The notes beneath the pieces are model-generated. The model had not been told where the DNA came from and did no database searches. It saw only the letters and a program-made list of their open reading frames with translations. Source: Ryuthela nishihirai (Eukaryota; Arthropoda; Arachnida; Araneae; Heptathelidae). From it: a stretch of 64,000 nt of DNA. Position 1 is the stretch's first letter. Every line of letters starts with the position of its first letter. The stretch lies in the NCBI GenBank assembly GCA_038380435.1, contig JAWZYU010000001.1, forward strand, positions 15,356,001 to 15,420,000, given 5' to 3'. The position numbers were made by a program, and so were the translations under genes. Shown here piece after piece: positions 1 through 10,054 of the stretch.

Positions 1-1799
1 GTGAGCTTGAATGGGTTTCAAAGTTGAGGATACAACTTGCCATAGGCGAATTCTTTTGTTACGTTAGATGGCGCGCATTGGTCTTTTCGCCCCTACTGAC
101 GCACCTGAGATTTTTAAACATTCCTTTTTTCACTTTATTTCTTGAAAAAAGACACAAATATGTTATCACGGCTTAAAATGGAGCTGAACGTTTCAAAAGC
201 AAAAAGTCAGGATGTTGCTTCTAAGCTCCTTTATGCTTTCTGGTAACATAAAAACACTTCCGTTCTAATTACACAAAATATATTATATTAGCTTATTCTA
301 TGAAAGCTATTATTATCTTGATATTCAGTAATAGTTTTCTCTATTAATAAAAGCAACAGTGTCCTCTCTGATATATGATCCATATTTTGTAAATCATCTG
401 TTTTTAATAAGGATGACGAAATGCTATAGAGCGATCTCCTGATTATCAGTGATTAAGTGACGTAAGAATAACCTGATTGGTTGACAAATGTGAAAAAATT
501 TTACATATTTTGAATAAATGTAAAACATATACATGCATTTAGTTTCTACTCTTGAAAATATCACTTTATTAACGCGAAAAAGGATTTTAATTTACCAGTT
601 CTTACTACTTCAATCTTCTTACAATTACATTCAATTGAAAATCGTGCAACTTCCAATTTTGTAATCAGTTCGTAGTTCGTTTCATATCAATTGCTCTGCT
701 TTAGAACTGCAAAAGTTCTATCTAAGTTGATTGACAGAGTAATTGAGTACTAATTCGATAAATGAAGTAGTTTTTTTATTTTTGATATTACACTACTTTA
801 TATGCATAACGCAGAAAATACGGTTACACACATTTCTGTCATAACTATTACAGAAGCGCAAAAATGGCAATGCAATTAAAAATTACCAAAATATCAAAAA
901 TAGTTCAGATTGCGCGGTATGATAATAATACATTTCAAATGCAAATAAGTCTTGATTCTAAGAATTTAAGCGGTTAATGGTTTACAAACTGAATACAAAG
1001 TTTAGCATCCCTATTCTTTTAAAGATTGCTTTAAACGTAAATCAATTGTTTCTATTTCTGATAGCAATTTCCTTTGCTAAAGATACCATAATATCATATC
1101 ACGTGACATTTATTCTTGCCGAACTTGTTATCAAAGTGTAATGCTTCAGTTTCGTTGCCAGATTCAGTAGACCGGGGAGTGCGCAAACTCTTGTCCGCGG
1201 GCCAATCCCTGGCCTTTAAACAATTTTATCCTGCCCGCGCGAAAAATGTCAAATATGTTGTCCTTCATCTGGCACAGTTAGATTGAACGATGATTTAATT
1301 TAGACGAAAGACCAAAATTTTAATAGCATTAAAAAAGTAGCAACAACATCATTGAAACCGAATATTCAGCTGTTCCTTTCTGGGATCCAGTCCCATTCTT
1401 CACCTACTGCTTCGACAAATCTACTTCAGGTTTCACGTTAAAATTAATTTTGTATTAATGTTTACTTTCATTAATTATATTGTACTTATGTATATTGACA
1501 TAAAATGCAATAAACAAAAATATAATTTTTTGTTCTTTTAGTACCACCCTGATTATTGGGCTCACAGCAAACGTAATATTTTTCTTTCTGTTGAATGCCA
1601 AAAAAAGGATCTTTATCCTAGACATTGTTAATTTGTTAATATGTTGGGAGAGAAGGTATTATACACTTAAGAAGGCAATTTCAGTGAAAAAATGTCAATA
1701 TAATTGTCATATATGAGCAATGTTTCTTTCAACATTGTGATATATTATCACTAATAAAAATAAAGCTTGTTAACTTAATTATTATATTTAATTATCCTT
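1..1799. other. AT-rich stretch, no gene recognised
   Basis: No open reading frame with recognisable protein features is visible on either strand. Most of it is AT-rich noncoding sequence. A short GC-rich patch near 1160-1245 stands out against the AT-rich surroundings but carries no motif I can name. It may be intergenic or intronic sequence upstream of the duplicated block that follows. Confidence 0.5.
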
Positions 1800-2305
1800 A
1801 GGGAGTCTTGGTTTCATATTGTCCCCTGATTCTACGATAATGCCATTTAGACCATTGTCGGCAAAACTTTCTCAAATGTAGAAAAAATCGGTCTTTTCAA
1901 ATTTTGGCCATTACATCTAAATTCGAACTGATTAAATAACTGGTGATACTTTAAAATGCAGTTTCCATCACCACTTCTTATCATTAATCGAAAAGGGTAA
2001 AATCTCTTTGGAGAAAGTATATTTTTCTATGACCGTCCTTTCTGCTTTTGTTTGATTGTTAACTACTATCAATTAAAAATAATAAATAATACTTAACCAG
2101 CTCTATCAAAGACCTAAATCGCTTTTCACACTTTATTAATAACAACTTCTCATTTTTTGTTTTCGAAGAGTAAAAATGGATTGCATAAAGCATGTATATT
2201 TTAATGTTTATTTTTATTTTTAAAAAAATGAGAACTTAATTTTAAGGTTTCGAAAGAGTCCAGAAAATTTATTTCTTATTATTTTATGTTCCTCTTTCTG
2301 TTCAG

Positions 2306-2544
2306 ATCATCACCGCCCTCAAGACGTGGACATATGTACCAAGTATTGAGGGCAGTACCCTTGAGGGCAGTACCCTCAAGACGTGGACACATGTACCAAG
2401 TATTGAGGGCAGTACCCTTGAGGGCAGTGCCAATGAAGACCTGGACCTGGACAGATGTACCCCATGAAGACCTGGACCTGGACAGAAGTACTCTTACTGA
2501 TGTGCCCCGTGAAGGGAAGAAGGCGAAAACGGGTGACAACAACG
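2306..2544 (+). CDS. Candidate internal exon A, copy 1 (unknown protein, repeat-expanded)
   Basis: I do not recognise the protein. The segment is bounded by a pyrimidine-rich acceptor ending in AG at 2304-2305 and a GT donor at 2545-2546. The 3' part reads TDVPREGKKAKTGDNN and matches exon A of copy 2 (IDVPREWKKEEMGDN) and copy 3 (TDVPHEGKKTKMGDN). Between the conserved start (ITALKTW) and that tail lies an insertion made of two near-identical repeats of about 57 bp with a 'gagggcagtaccc' core, followed by two shorter units with 'gaagacctggacctggaca'. The expansion shifts the frame: the conserved start reads in the frame of 2306, the conserved tail in the frame of 2307. The copy may therefore be non-functional or may use another upstream phase. 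The last base joins exon B to form a GAT codon. Confidence 0.45.
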
Positions 2545-2700
2545 GTGCTTATTTAAATATTTTTATATTCAATCAGAAATTGAAATTGTTTTCGTTGAAT
2601 TTAGTTTAGAAATATCTTTCTCTATATGTGCGTTTACATGTGTTCATAGATGTGCATTTTGTGAATTGAATTCTCATACGAATTTTCGTTTTCTTTCCAG

Positions 2701-2777
2701 ATATAAAGTTGCACCCGTACGAGCCTCCAAAGAGGCTGATGTCAATGAAGCACGAGCACATTTTCCCCCTAACAAAG
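2701..2777 (+). CDS. Candidate internal exon B, copy 1 (unknown protein)
   Basis: The acceptor 'ttctttccag' ends at 2700 and a donor-like 'gtaaac' begins at 2778. With one base carried from exon A, the 77 bases give 26 whole codons, starting D-IKLHPYEPPKRLMS and ending FPLTK. The start is nearly identical in exon B of copy 2 (IKLHPYETPERLM) and copy 3 (IKLHPYEPQKRLMS), which argues that this is the coding frame. The intron between exons A and B is about 156 bp. The C-terminal half is less conserved among copies. The protein family is unknown to me; a gene fragment caught in a segmental duplication is the main alternative to a live gene. Confidence 0.5.
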
Positions 2778-3430
2778 GTAAACCTTTTTTTGAGTATTGC
2801 ATTTCATATATTTGTATTGAATATTGCATTGAATATCTCAGTATTTTTTAATTTTACATTCAAATTGCTGTTTCATGTCTATCTTTCTAAAGTGTTCTGA
2901 GAACACAGAACAGAAATCGAGCTTCGGACCAAAAAATAAGTTAATATGCCTTATTTCTGTAAAAATTTCTAAAATGGTTTCATAATGTGAACAAATTCAG
3001 TGTTTTAATTTTGTGCATTTAAATTAGTGTGGATAGCCATAATTTCGCGAGTTTTGAGTATTGCTTTCACATAGGCCTTTTCTCGCTGAAGAGTATGTTA
3101 AGTTTAATAGCTTGTGAGGCCTGATCTTGTTCACTCTTTAGCTGCATAGCCTCTCCACTTTAATATACAGGGAGACTGAAATTTGCAAATTTTAACATGG
3201 ATAGGAGGATATCCTATTAGGGATCCTTTATCCGTTGGATAGCGGCGATTTCCATAATACAACAGTTAACCGACTGAAGACTATAAAAACTCTGTTGTTG
3301 GTAATCAGTTTCCAAACCAAATATTTGCCAATGAGATTTACTTAACTATTAGTCAAGTGTTTGGAGAGTGCTATTTCAGTGCATCAAGTGGCAAATCAGT
3401 AATCCACACTCTTCATTTCCTGCTCAAATA

Positions 3431-4397
3431 AAGCTACCACAAAAGTGGCTCCGTGGGAATCACAACTTCTATCGAAAGAATCGAAACAAACGAAAATTGT
3501 CTAGAATAAGAATATAATGGTTGTCTAAGGATATGTTTTCTAACACACACTGAGCTGTCTCCAATGGCTTACTTGATGTCGTTTAATTGGTGGGAGGTGT
3601 GATTTACGGTGTTAAGGGGTCACCTGGGTTAGATGCCTGAGTAAGCGAAAGTGTAGATTGCCTCCTACATCAACTGGAACCTGTTAATTCGTGATAGAGG
3701 CTTGAGGTTAAGGAGTTTTTTTCCATTTTTAAACTGAACAAGTGCTCACTTTGGGACCATTCATTCTAGTGAGTCAGCAGACCTTTCTCATTACCAGCCA
3801 TTAGTGGCGAAAGCTCTAGTGGAAAGTCGCTTGTCGAGAAGCGAAGGTGCATCATTCGAGAGAAGTTTCTGCTGATGAGAACAAGATCTAACCGTTTTTA
3901 ATTAGATGTTGCCCAAGACACCATAAAATATTTCCATTAAATTCACTCAGTCACTCAACAGGAAATAAATTCTGATTGAGACTTTAATAAAAGTCATATG
4001 GTAATAATGTATTCCTGGCTGTCTTAGAATGGGTAGTGTATTATACGTTAAAAACTTAAGACTAATGGATTCACTTACTTGCGAGTAACCTTCTTAATAT
4101 TTCGACCCCTGACTGTCGTCGTCCTCCGCGAAGTTGATCCCTCTTTTTCCTTCCACAATAACTGCCTATGTGTGGAAGGGTTTTCTCCAGGTTAGAGCAA
4201 AACACTCTGACATGGATGGTGCCTTGACGTGGCGTCAGAGCTTTTGACTAAACCATCTGGCAGACATCTTTTTTATGTCATCATACTTATATTAAACTTT
4301 GCAAACCTTCAATTTATTCCATTATAGAGTCGAACAGATGTATTTACTAGTAATTCACTTTTATTTTACATTTTGCACACATATAACTTTATGAAGA
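3431..4397. other. No gene recognised
   Basis: No supported coding frame, RNA gene or recognisable element end is visible here. A moderately GC-rich part around 4100-4255 contains no motif I can name. Confidence 0.5.
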
Positions 4398-5020
4398 ACT
4401 AGCAGATTTACCCGCTTTGCTCGGGTCTGAAACTTTCGAAATCGTAGAGTAGATGGCCCTCCCCACGTCGCAAGCTCTCGTTTAGCACAAATATCATTAT
4501 ACTCCATCTCCTCCATCCTCCGGGAGGTGGGGGCTCAGTTGGTAGCGCCCCAGCCACGTAATCTGTAGTTCCCAGGTTCAAGTCCCAGCCGGTTCAGTGT
4601 TGAGATTTACCTCCACAAAATTCCCCGCCCTGCTCACAGTCAGTCGGGGACACCGATGGGCTACCTCCATTTCGGATGGAACGTTAAGCAGTGGCCCCGT
4701 GTGCGGGAGAGCCATATCCTGTGCATGATAAAGAACCCACTGGATGACCATGATGGGAGACTACCATCTGTCTCCCAACAGCTGTTCCAATGGGTCCCCT
4801 CCCCCAATCTTCTCTAAGCCTTCAGGGGCCTTGTGACCTTGCCATTTATCCCATTGTGTGAAAAAAAGTGCAGCTCAAAGGTAAACAACACAACCTCCCC
4901 CTCCGGTTAAAATGTTCTCCGTTCTCTTTTAGGGGAGAAACGAAATGGACATAGTTCGAGGTACCCATAATCCTCCCCACGTCAGAAGTTTCTAAACCAA
5001 AAAACGAAATTTCCTCGCTC
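4398..5020 (+). repeat. Unclassified interspersed repeat, interrupted by a SINE
   Basis: The sequence begins 'aactagcagatttacccg' and 'gctttgctcgggtc', and the same start recurs at about 20864-20885. A phrase 'cctccccacgtc' occurs before and after the SINE at 4520-4895, so the SINE seems to sit inside this repeat. The repeat's class is not clear; no coding capacity is visible. Confidence 0.35.
4520..4895 (+). mobile_element. tRNA-derived SINE family 1, near full length
   Basis: The head has a tRNA-like A box ('ggctcagttggtagcg') and B box ('ggttcaagtcc'). The body then contains the family's core phrases 'ggggacaccgatgggct', 'gtgcgggagagccata', 'tgtctcccaacagctgttcc' and 'ttctctaagccttc'. It ends in 'ggtaaacaacacaacc'. 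Short protein frames in it are the same in every copy and are shadows of the RNA-based repeat. RNA polymerase III transcription from the internal A/B boxes is expected of the class. Confidence 0.8.
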
Positions 5021-5584
5021 AGATAATCGAACTTTTCAAATCACTTCTTACCCACCAGATTCGTCGGATACAATTTGCCAGGCATATTAACTATATAGCA
5101 AAAGAAAATTAACTGTGATCTGAGGTGCATAAAAAATGTAAAGGTACAAAAATACTTTTATTAAACAAAATTATTTATTAGCATAATATTTAAAACATTT
5201 ATTAATGTTAAGTAATTCCTTTTATTAGCTTTTGCATGTTTTTCAAATTAAGTTAATGGTTTTAACTTCCGATAAGAATTTTGCTTTTGAAGCTTTCATT
5301 TCGACAAAGAATCTCGTGTTCCGCTCGTGCTTAATTAGAACGACTTCAATTTCTACGGACGACAGAGCTCATGACCCAGCAAACTGAACAATGAGTTGAT
5401 TAGTTTGATGCATTCATTACTTCAAATTCAATGGTGGCAACAGTTATTATGAATAATTTTCAACTGTTAATGTTTAATCACAGGAAATTAGTTATTAGTT
5501 TAGCCTGATTTATTCCTTTTTTCAAAATCATTGGTGGCAACAGTTATTTTGAATAAATTCCATGCTTTAATATTAAGTCTATGG
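5021..5584. other. No gene recognised; short local duplication
   Basis: AT-rich noncoding sequence. The phrase 'ggtggcaacagttat' occurs twice, near 5431 and 5532, each followed by similar AT-rich sequence, which suggests a local duplication about 100 bp apart. Confidence 0.45.
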
Positions 5585-6354
5585 CAGGGGTTCTCAACGT
5601 GGGGTACGGGATAAAATTTTTTGGGGTACTTCGTGAGAGCTCAAAAGTCGCTACATCTAGTAACAAAGTCGCTAAGTTGGTAACACTGCTGTGCAAAAAT
5701 GTCATTTTTTGTGTTTATCGATATATTAATTTATGAATACAAAATGTGTGATTTATTTTATTCTCATCGTTATACATAAATATAGTTTTATCTATCTATA
5801 CAAGGTGTGGTCTGTAAATGGTAGCTTGGTAGTCACTGGAAGGAGAGCTATGCACCAATCCCCTGTGATGATGCATAGAATCGGCCAGGCCTAGCACCTA
5901 ATGTCCGACCCCGCCTTCTCGTGATGCAGACCGTTAGTACTTTTCAAAAGAGATACTCTTGTGGAAGTGAACGGAAGGGGAGGGCTGCCAGATTAGTGTG
6001 GCCTACTGATCTAGACAACTATGGCTACCTTTCTTTTTTTTTCTACCCTGCTGAGGAGTGGTCAACCACATAGGGTCCTGTTGCTGACCATATAAACCCA
6101 CTGGACTGGACAGATATATGGCTCTGAGCTTGATTATGAATCCTGATTTAGCTGCACTGGTGGGCTTCTGTGGAGGGAAAATCTTCCGCTGTGTTTTCTG
6201 TTTGTTTGTGGGTTGACAGCCCCAAGTGAATAGATTCGCAGGATATGTTTATCAGCTGGTGGATAATCCTGAGCAGAGGTCATCGCAGGCACCTGAACTC
6301 TTTGCTTCTATTGGCATCGTCAAATTCTACATTGGAGGAAGACTTCCAGTTTAG

Positions 6355-9300
6355 ATGGCTTCAGCCTTTAGTGGTGGGGGAACGGGTCTTTGCCCCATGT
6401 CTGCGATTAGGGGGCTATTTGATATTGTCGGCATTCCCTCTCTCAATAAACATAGTTTCTTTAAACATCCTACTAACCATTTTCTCTCCATAGGTAGTTG
6501 GAATGTGAGGACTCTGCACAGAGCTTTTTCTCTTGATGTCCTCACACAAGAATTCCACCATTATAATTTAGATATTCTCGTCTTGCAAGAGACCAGATGG
6601 ACTGATAAAGGTCAGATTCTTAAAAATAATCTTAAATTTCTCTTTTCAGGGAGGGACGACAATAAGCATCACCAAGGCGTGGGTCTGCTTCTCAGCAGAC
6701 ACGCTAGTGATGCTCTTCTAGGATACGAGTGCATTAATGAAAGGTTTCTTACAGCAAAATTTCAGACAAGCGTTAAAGACCTGAATGTTATCTGCTGTTA
6801 TGCCCCCACTGAAGATGCTGATGAGGATGAGAAGGATAGGTTTTATGAACAACTTCAGGATATTTTGAATTCTGTCAAGAAAGGAGATATTACCCTTGTT
6901 CTTGGTGACTTCAATGCCAAAGTTGGTACTGACTCTGACCTTTGGGGAGAGGTGAATGGCCCTTTTGGTATTGGTAGCTGCAATGGCAATGGGCAACGTC
7001 TCCTACAGGTAAGTAAACTCAATGGTTTCAGAATTACTAACACATATTACAAACACCGCGACATACATAAGTACACATGGATTTCACCTGATGGGCTGCA
7101 TAGGAATATGATTGATTATATATTAATTAACAGCAAATGGGCTAGTTCTGTTAGAAATACCAGGGCATATAGGGTAGCTGAAATTGGATCTGACCATTAC
7201 CTTGTTAAAAGTGTCTTGCAACTTAAACTTAAAAACTGTTGTGCTAGGGTTAAACAATTTGTTTTTAATACTGAAGCTCTGAAAGACCCAGTTATAGCCA
7301 AAGCTTACCATGATAGGTTACTTAGTCATTATGACAGTCATGGTATGCTTACTACTGAAGTTGAGGAAGAATGGGATCATTTTAAACAGGCTTTTTTGGA
7401 CACTAAGAGTACTCTTTTAGGAAAAAAGGAGCAGAATAGACAGAATTATTTAAGTGATAAGGCACTTGAGCTTATTTCAGAAAGAAGGAACTGCAGGAAT
7501 GTCCTTAAACAATACCCTACTAGTACTAATAGAAAGCATTACAGAGAACTTAATAAACGTGTAAAAGATCAGTTGGCTACTGATAAGAATCTTTGGCTTG
7601 ATGGTTTGGCTGACAAAGCCGAGGAAGCAGTTAGACAGCACAACAGCAGAGAGCTGTACCAGATAGTTAACGTTTTGTGTGGTAGAAAACGGACAGGTAT
7701 ACAGGGATTGCAGGATAAACAAGGTAAGGTTATAGAAGGTGAGGATTCTGTCATGGCTAGGTGGGCTGAGCATTTCAGTGATATTCTAAACAATGCGGTT
7801 AGTTCTATTCCCATTGTTTTCAATGATGATAGATGCATTGGTGGCTTTAATGTTGGCCCTATAACACAATCTGAAGTTATTTTAGTTGTTTCTAAACTTA
7901 AACTACATAAATCCTCAGGGGTAGATGAAATTACTACCGAAATGCTTAGAGCTGGGAATGTTTCAGTTACCACTTGGATGACTGAAATTCTGAATATCTT
8001 TTATGATAAAGGCATGGTTCCTAAGGATTTTACCAGAGCTATTGTTATCCCTATTTTCAAAAAAGGTGATCGCAGATCTTGTGATAACTATAGGGGTATT
8101 AGCCTACTCTCTGTTCCAGGTAAAGTTCTTTCCATGATTGTGATTAATAGAATTAAGAATCTGGTTGACAATCAATTGCGTGATGAGCAATGTGGATTCA
8201 GAAGTGGTAGGGGATGTGTGGATCAGATATTTTCACTTAGGCAGATTCTTGAGAAATGTTTAGAGTTTCAGAAACCTTTGGTTGCTAGCTTTGTTGATTT
8301 CAAAAAGGTTTTCGACTCTGTTGATCGTCATAATTTGTGGCTGATTGTGAGATCATATGGTATACCAGACAAATTAGTTAACATAATGAAAGCTCTCTAT
8401 AATAACACTGAGTCGTGTGTGAGAGTTGGTAAGGCTTGTAGCAATTGGTTTAGCATTACTTCTGGTGTTCGACAAGGGTGCATTTTGTCTCCTTTTCTCT
8501 TCAGTTTGGTTATTGATTATGTTATGCGAAATTCACTTCAAGGGAAAGATTTTGGCCTTAAATGGGCTGGAGATACGAAAATTTCTGATTTAGATTATGC
8601 TGATGATTTAGCCCTTTTGACAAATGATGTTGATGAGATGAACTCTTTCATTCGAGCTGTTGATGAGACTGGTAGTAGAGTAGGTTTGGTTATAAACAGA
8701 GAGAAAACTAAAGTGATGAAAATTGGTCAGGCAGGTTGTGATTCAGTTAATCTGAATGGTTGCAGTCTTGAGCAGCTGTCACAGTTTAATTATCTTGGGA
8801 GCTATATAACAGATAATGGTGATGTGCGGCATGAGATTAACAGACGAATAAGGATTGCTGCCAGGACTTTTAAGAATCTATGGAGAGTGTGGAGAAATAG
8901 GCGTATACACCTAAAGACTAAAATTAGGCTGTATAATAGTTTGGTTCTTTCTAGGGTTAGTTATGGTAGTGAAACCTGGACACTTTGTAAACAAGATAAC
9001 AGGAAACTAGATACTTTTGATTCCAGATGCTTACGCAGTATCTTGGGCATTAGGTGGTTCAACTTTGTAACTAATGATGAGGTTAGGCAAAGGAGTTTGC
9101 AACCTCCTTTAAGCAGCATATTGTGCAGAGAGAGACTCCGTTGGTTTGGCCATGTTGCCCGTATGAATAATTATAGATTGGCGAATAGGGTTATGAACAG
9201 TGTGCCTAATGGCCTCAGAAAGAAGGGGAGACCTAGGATGCGGTGGGCAGACAATGTGAAACAGGACCTTGTTAGAATTGGTGTGCAGTGGCCAGATGCA

Positions 9301-9366
9301 GTAGATGTAGCTCAGGATAGACTTGCTTGGAGAACTAAATTGCACGGTCTGGTTGGACCTCCGTAG
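6355..9366 (+). CDS. RTE retrotransposon endonuclease/reverse transcriptase
   Basis: A 1003-residue intact ORF encodes the protein that nicks target DNA and copies element RNA into the nick. The N-terminal APE-like endonuclease shows WNVRTL (about residue 48), LQETRW (about 77), LGDFNAKVG (about 182) and GSDHY (about 277), the expected Asn, Glu, Asp/Asn and Asp-His positions. The reverse transcriptase domain shows IFKKGDRRSCDNYRGISLL (about 565-584), FVDFKKVFDSVDR (about 645), SGVRQGCILSPFLFSLVID (about 701) and the catalytic YADDLALL (about 747). The C-terminal tail has RLRWFGHVARM, common in RTE-like proteins. An in-frame TAG lies directly before the ATG, which supports this start. The usual Ala of the F-x-D-F-x-K-A-F-D motif is Val here. 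Confidence 0.92.
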   Translation: MASAFSGGGTGLCPMSAIRGLFDIVGIPSLNKHSFFKHPTNHFLSIGSWNVRTLHRAFSLDVLTQEFHHYNLDILVLQETRWTDKGQILKNNLKFLFSGRDDNKHHQGVGLLLSRHASDALLGYECINERFLTAKFQTSVKDLNVICCYAPTEDADEDEKDRFYEQLQDILNSVKKGDITLVLGDFNAKVGTDSDLWGEVNGPFGIGSCNGNGQRLLQVSKLNGFRITNTYYKHRDIHKYTWISPDGLHRNMIDYILINSKWASSVRNTRAYRVAEIGSDHYLVKSVLQLKLKNCCARVKQFVFNTEALKDPVIAKAYHDRLLSHYDSHGMLTTEVEEEWDHFKQAFLDTKSTLLGKKEQNRQNYLSDKALELISERRNCRNVLKQYPTSTNRKHYRELNKRVKDQLATDKNLWLDGLADKAEEAVRQHNSRELYQIVNVLCGRKRTGIQGLQDKQGKVIEGEDSVMARWAEHFSDILNNAVSSIPIVFNDDRCIGGFNVGPITQSEVILVVSKLKLHKSSGVDEITTEMLRAGNVSVTTWMTEILNIFYDKGMVPKDFTRAIVIPIFKKGDRRSCDNYRGISLLSVPGKVLSMIVINRIKNLVDNQLRDEQCGFRSGRGCVDQIFSLRQILEKCLEFQKPLVASFVDFKKVFDSVDRHNLWLIVRSYGIPDKLVNIMKALYNNTESCVRVGKACSNWFSITSGVRQGCILSPFLFSLVIDYVMRNSLQGKDFGLKWAGDTKISDLDYADDLALLTNDVDEMNSFIRAVDETGSRVGLVINREKTKVMKIGQAGCDSVNLNGCSLEQLSQFNYLGSYITDNGDVRHEINRRIRIAARTFKNLWRVWRNRRIHLKTKIRLYNSLVLSRVSYGSETWTLCKQDNRKLDTFDSRCLRSILGIRWFNFVTNDEVRQRSLQPPLSSILCRERLRWFGHVARMNNYRLANRVMNSVPNGLRKKGRPRMRWADNVKQDLVRIGVQWPDAVDVAQDRLAWRTKLHGLVGPP

Positions 9367-9380
9367 CCCATGGCTGCTTG

Positions 9381-9381
<1 letters not shown>

Positions 9382-9470
<89 letters not shown>
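9382..9470 (+). repeat. (GAT)n microsatellite tail of the RTE
   Basis: About 30 near-perfect GAT units follow the stop codon by a few bases and end at the 3' target-site duplication. Position and composition fit the template-derived tail of the RTE rather than an independent satellite. Its length makes it prone to length change. Confidence 0.9.
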
Positions 9471-9472
<2 letters not shown>

Positions 9473-9701
9473 ACAAGGTGTACGCCAGTTACATACACAT
9501 TTCAAGGGGATAGGTGAAGCATAAAATGTTGAGAACCATTGCTATAATCAATTCTGAAATTTTTAAGCAGTATTTTTATGTGTAAGAAATCAAATATTTT
9601 TTCAATTTTGTATCAAAAAGTAAATTAAAAATGATATGAGAGCAGTGACTTCGCATTTACATGTCAAAGAACGTACGTTACAGTGTAAAATAAATTCGAA
9701 G

Positions 9702-10044
9702 AGTTGGGCCTTTTTACCTCTGAGCGGTCTTTTTTAGCAAACAATTGTCTAAGTGGTCAGCTCATATGGACCCTAAGGGCTCGGGAAGGGGACCAAATGG
9801 ATAGCTGTTAAGGGACAGATGGGAGCCACACGTCAAAGACATGCAGAGTAATCTTTGATGTATACAGGGTGTAGCTCTCCTGAACAAGAGGCCACGGATT
9901 TATATTCCATCCGACAGAAGGCTGACTTTCCAAACAATGGTGGTCCCCTACTTAACGCTGGCCAGGTGGGGACTCGAACCTTAGGCGATTAGAAAGTGCG
10001 GATTACTAGCCTAGCCCGCCAGCGACTGAGCCACCCCCGTCGCG
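9702..10044 (-). mobile_element. SINE family 1, minus strand
   Basis: The reverse complement begins with a tRNA-like head ('gggtggctcagtcgctgg') and carries the family body, ending in 'ggtaaaaaggccc'. Flanks 'aaattcgaag' (9692-9701) and 'aaattctaag' (10045-10054) look like a slightly decayed target-site duplication of 10 bp. Confidence 0.8.
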
Positions 10045-10054
10045 AAATTCTAAG

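Larger units (their letters stand above)
1800..3430 (+). repeat. Duplicated locus block, copy 1
   Basis: Sequence from about 1900 to 2300 aligns by eye with about 1660-2060 bases into the last part of the window (61660-62066), including shared phrases around 'ttggccat', 'cgaactgatt' and 'gcatgtata'. The part from about 2880 to 3060 aligns with 63860-64000, and 3020-3260 aligns with 49105-49345. The block therefore belongs to an ancient local duplication that has diverged by substitutions and indels. It carries the two candidate exons listed separately, in the same order and spacing as in the other copies. Confidence 0.65.
5809..9470 (+). mobile_element. RTE-type non-LTR retrotransposon, apparently full length
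   Basis: The element inserts into the MITE above and is flanked by a perfect 11-bp target-site duplication, 'atacaaggtgt', at 5798-5808 and 9471-9481. It has a 546-bp 5' leader, one long ORF (6355-9366), a very short 3' UTR and a (GAT)n tail. A single APE-endonuclease/RT protein with no separate gag, a short 3' UTR and a simple-repeat tail are the usual RTE layout. Partial relatives lie at 31582-33508, 33532-35226 and 38926-39155. The perfect target-site duplication and the intact ORF point to a recent insertion. Confidence 0.9.
5585..9541 (+). mobile_element. hAT-like MITE, interrupted by an RTE insertion
   Basis: The terminal inverted repeats read 'caggggttctcaacg' on the left and 'gttgagaaccattg' on the right. 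This resembles the CAGTGGTTCTCAACC ends typical of many hAT-superfamily nonautonomous elements. The left part (5585-5808) and right part (9471-9541) join into one element similar to the intact copies at 18226-18433 and 37656-37847. No transposase is encoded. The left part carries extra sequence near 5645-5700 absent from the other copies. Confidence 0.75.

Noticed and set aside
2279..2542. Minus-strand ORF over the repeat in exon A copy 1
   Set aside because: It is the antisense of the tandem repeat. The conserved exon frame with splice borders is on the plus strand.
9109..9517. ORFs with long poly-Ser and poly-Asp runs on both strands
   Set aside because: They are translations of the (GAT)n microsatellite at the RTE tail, not proteins.
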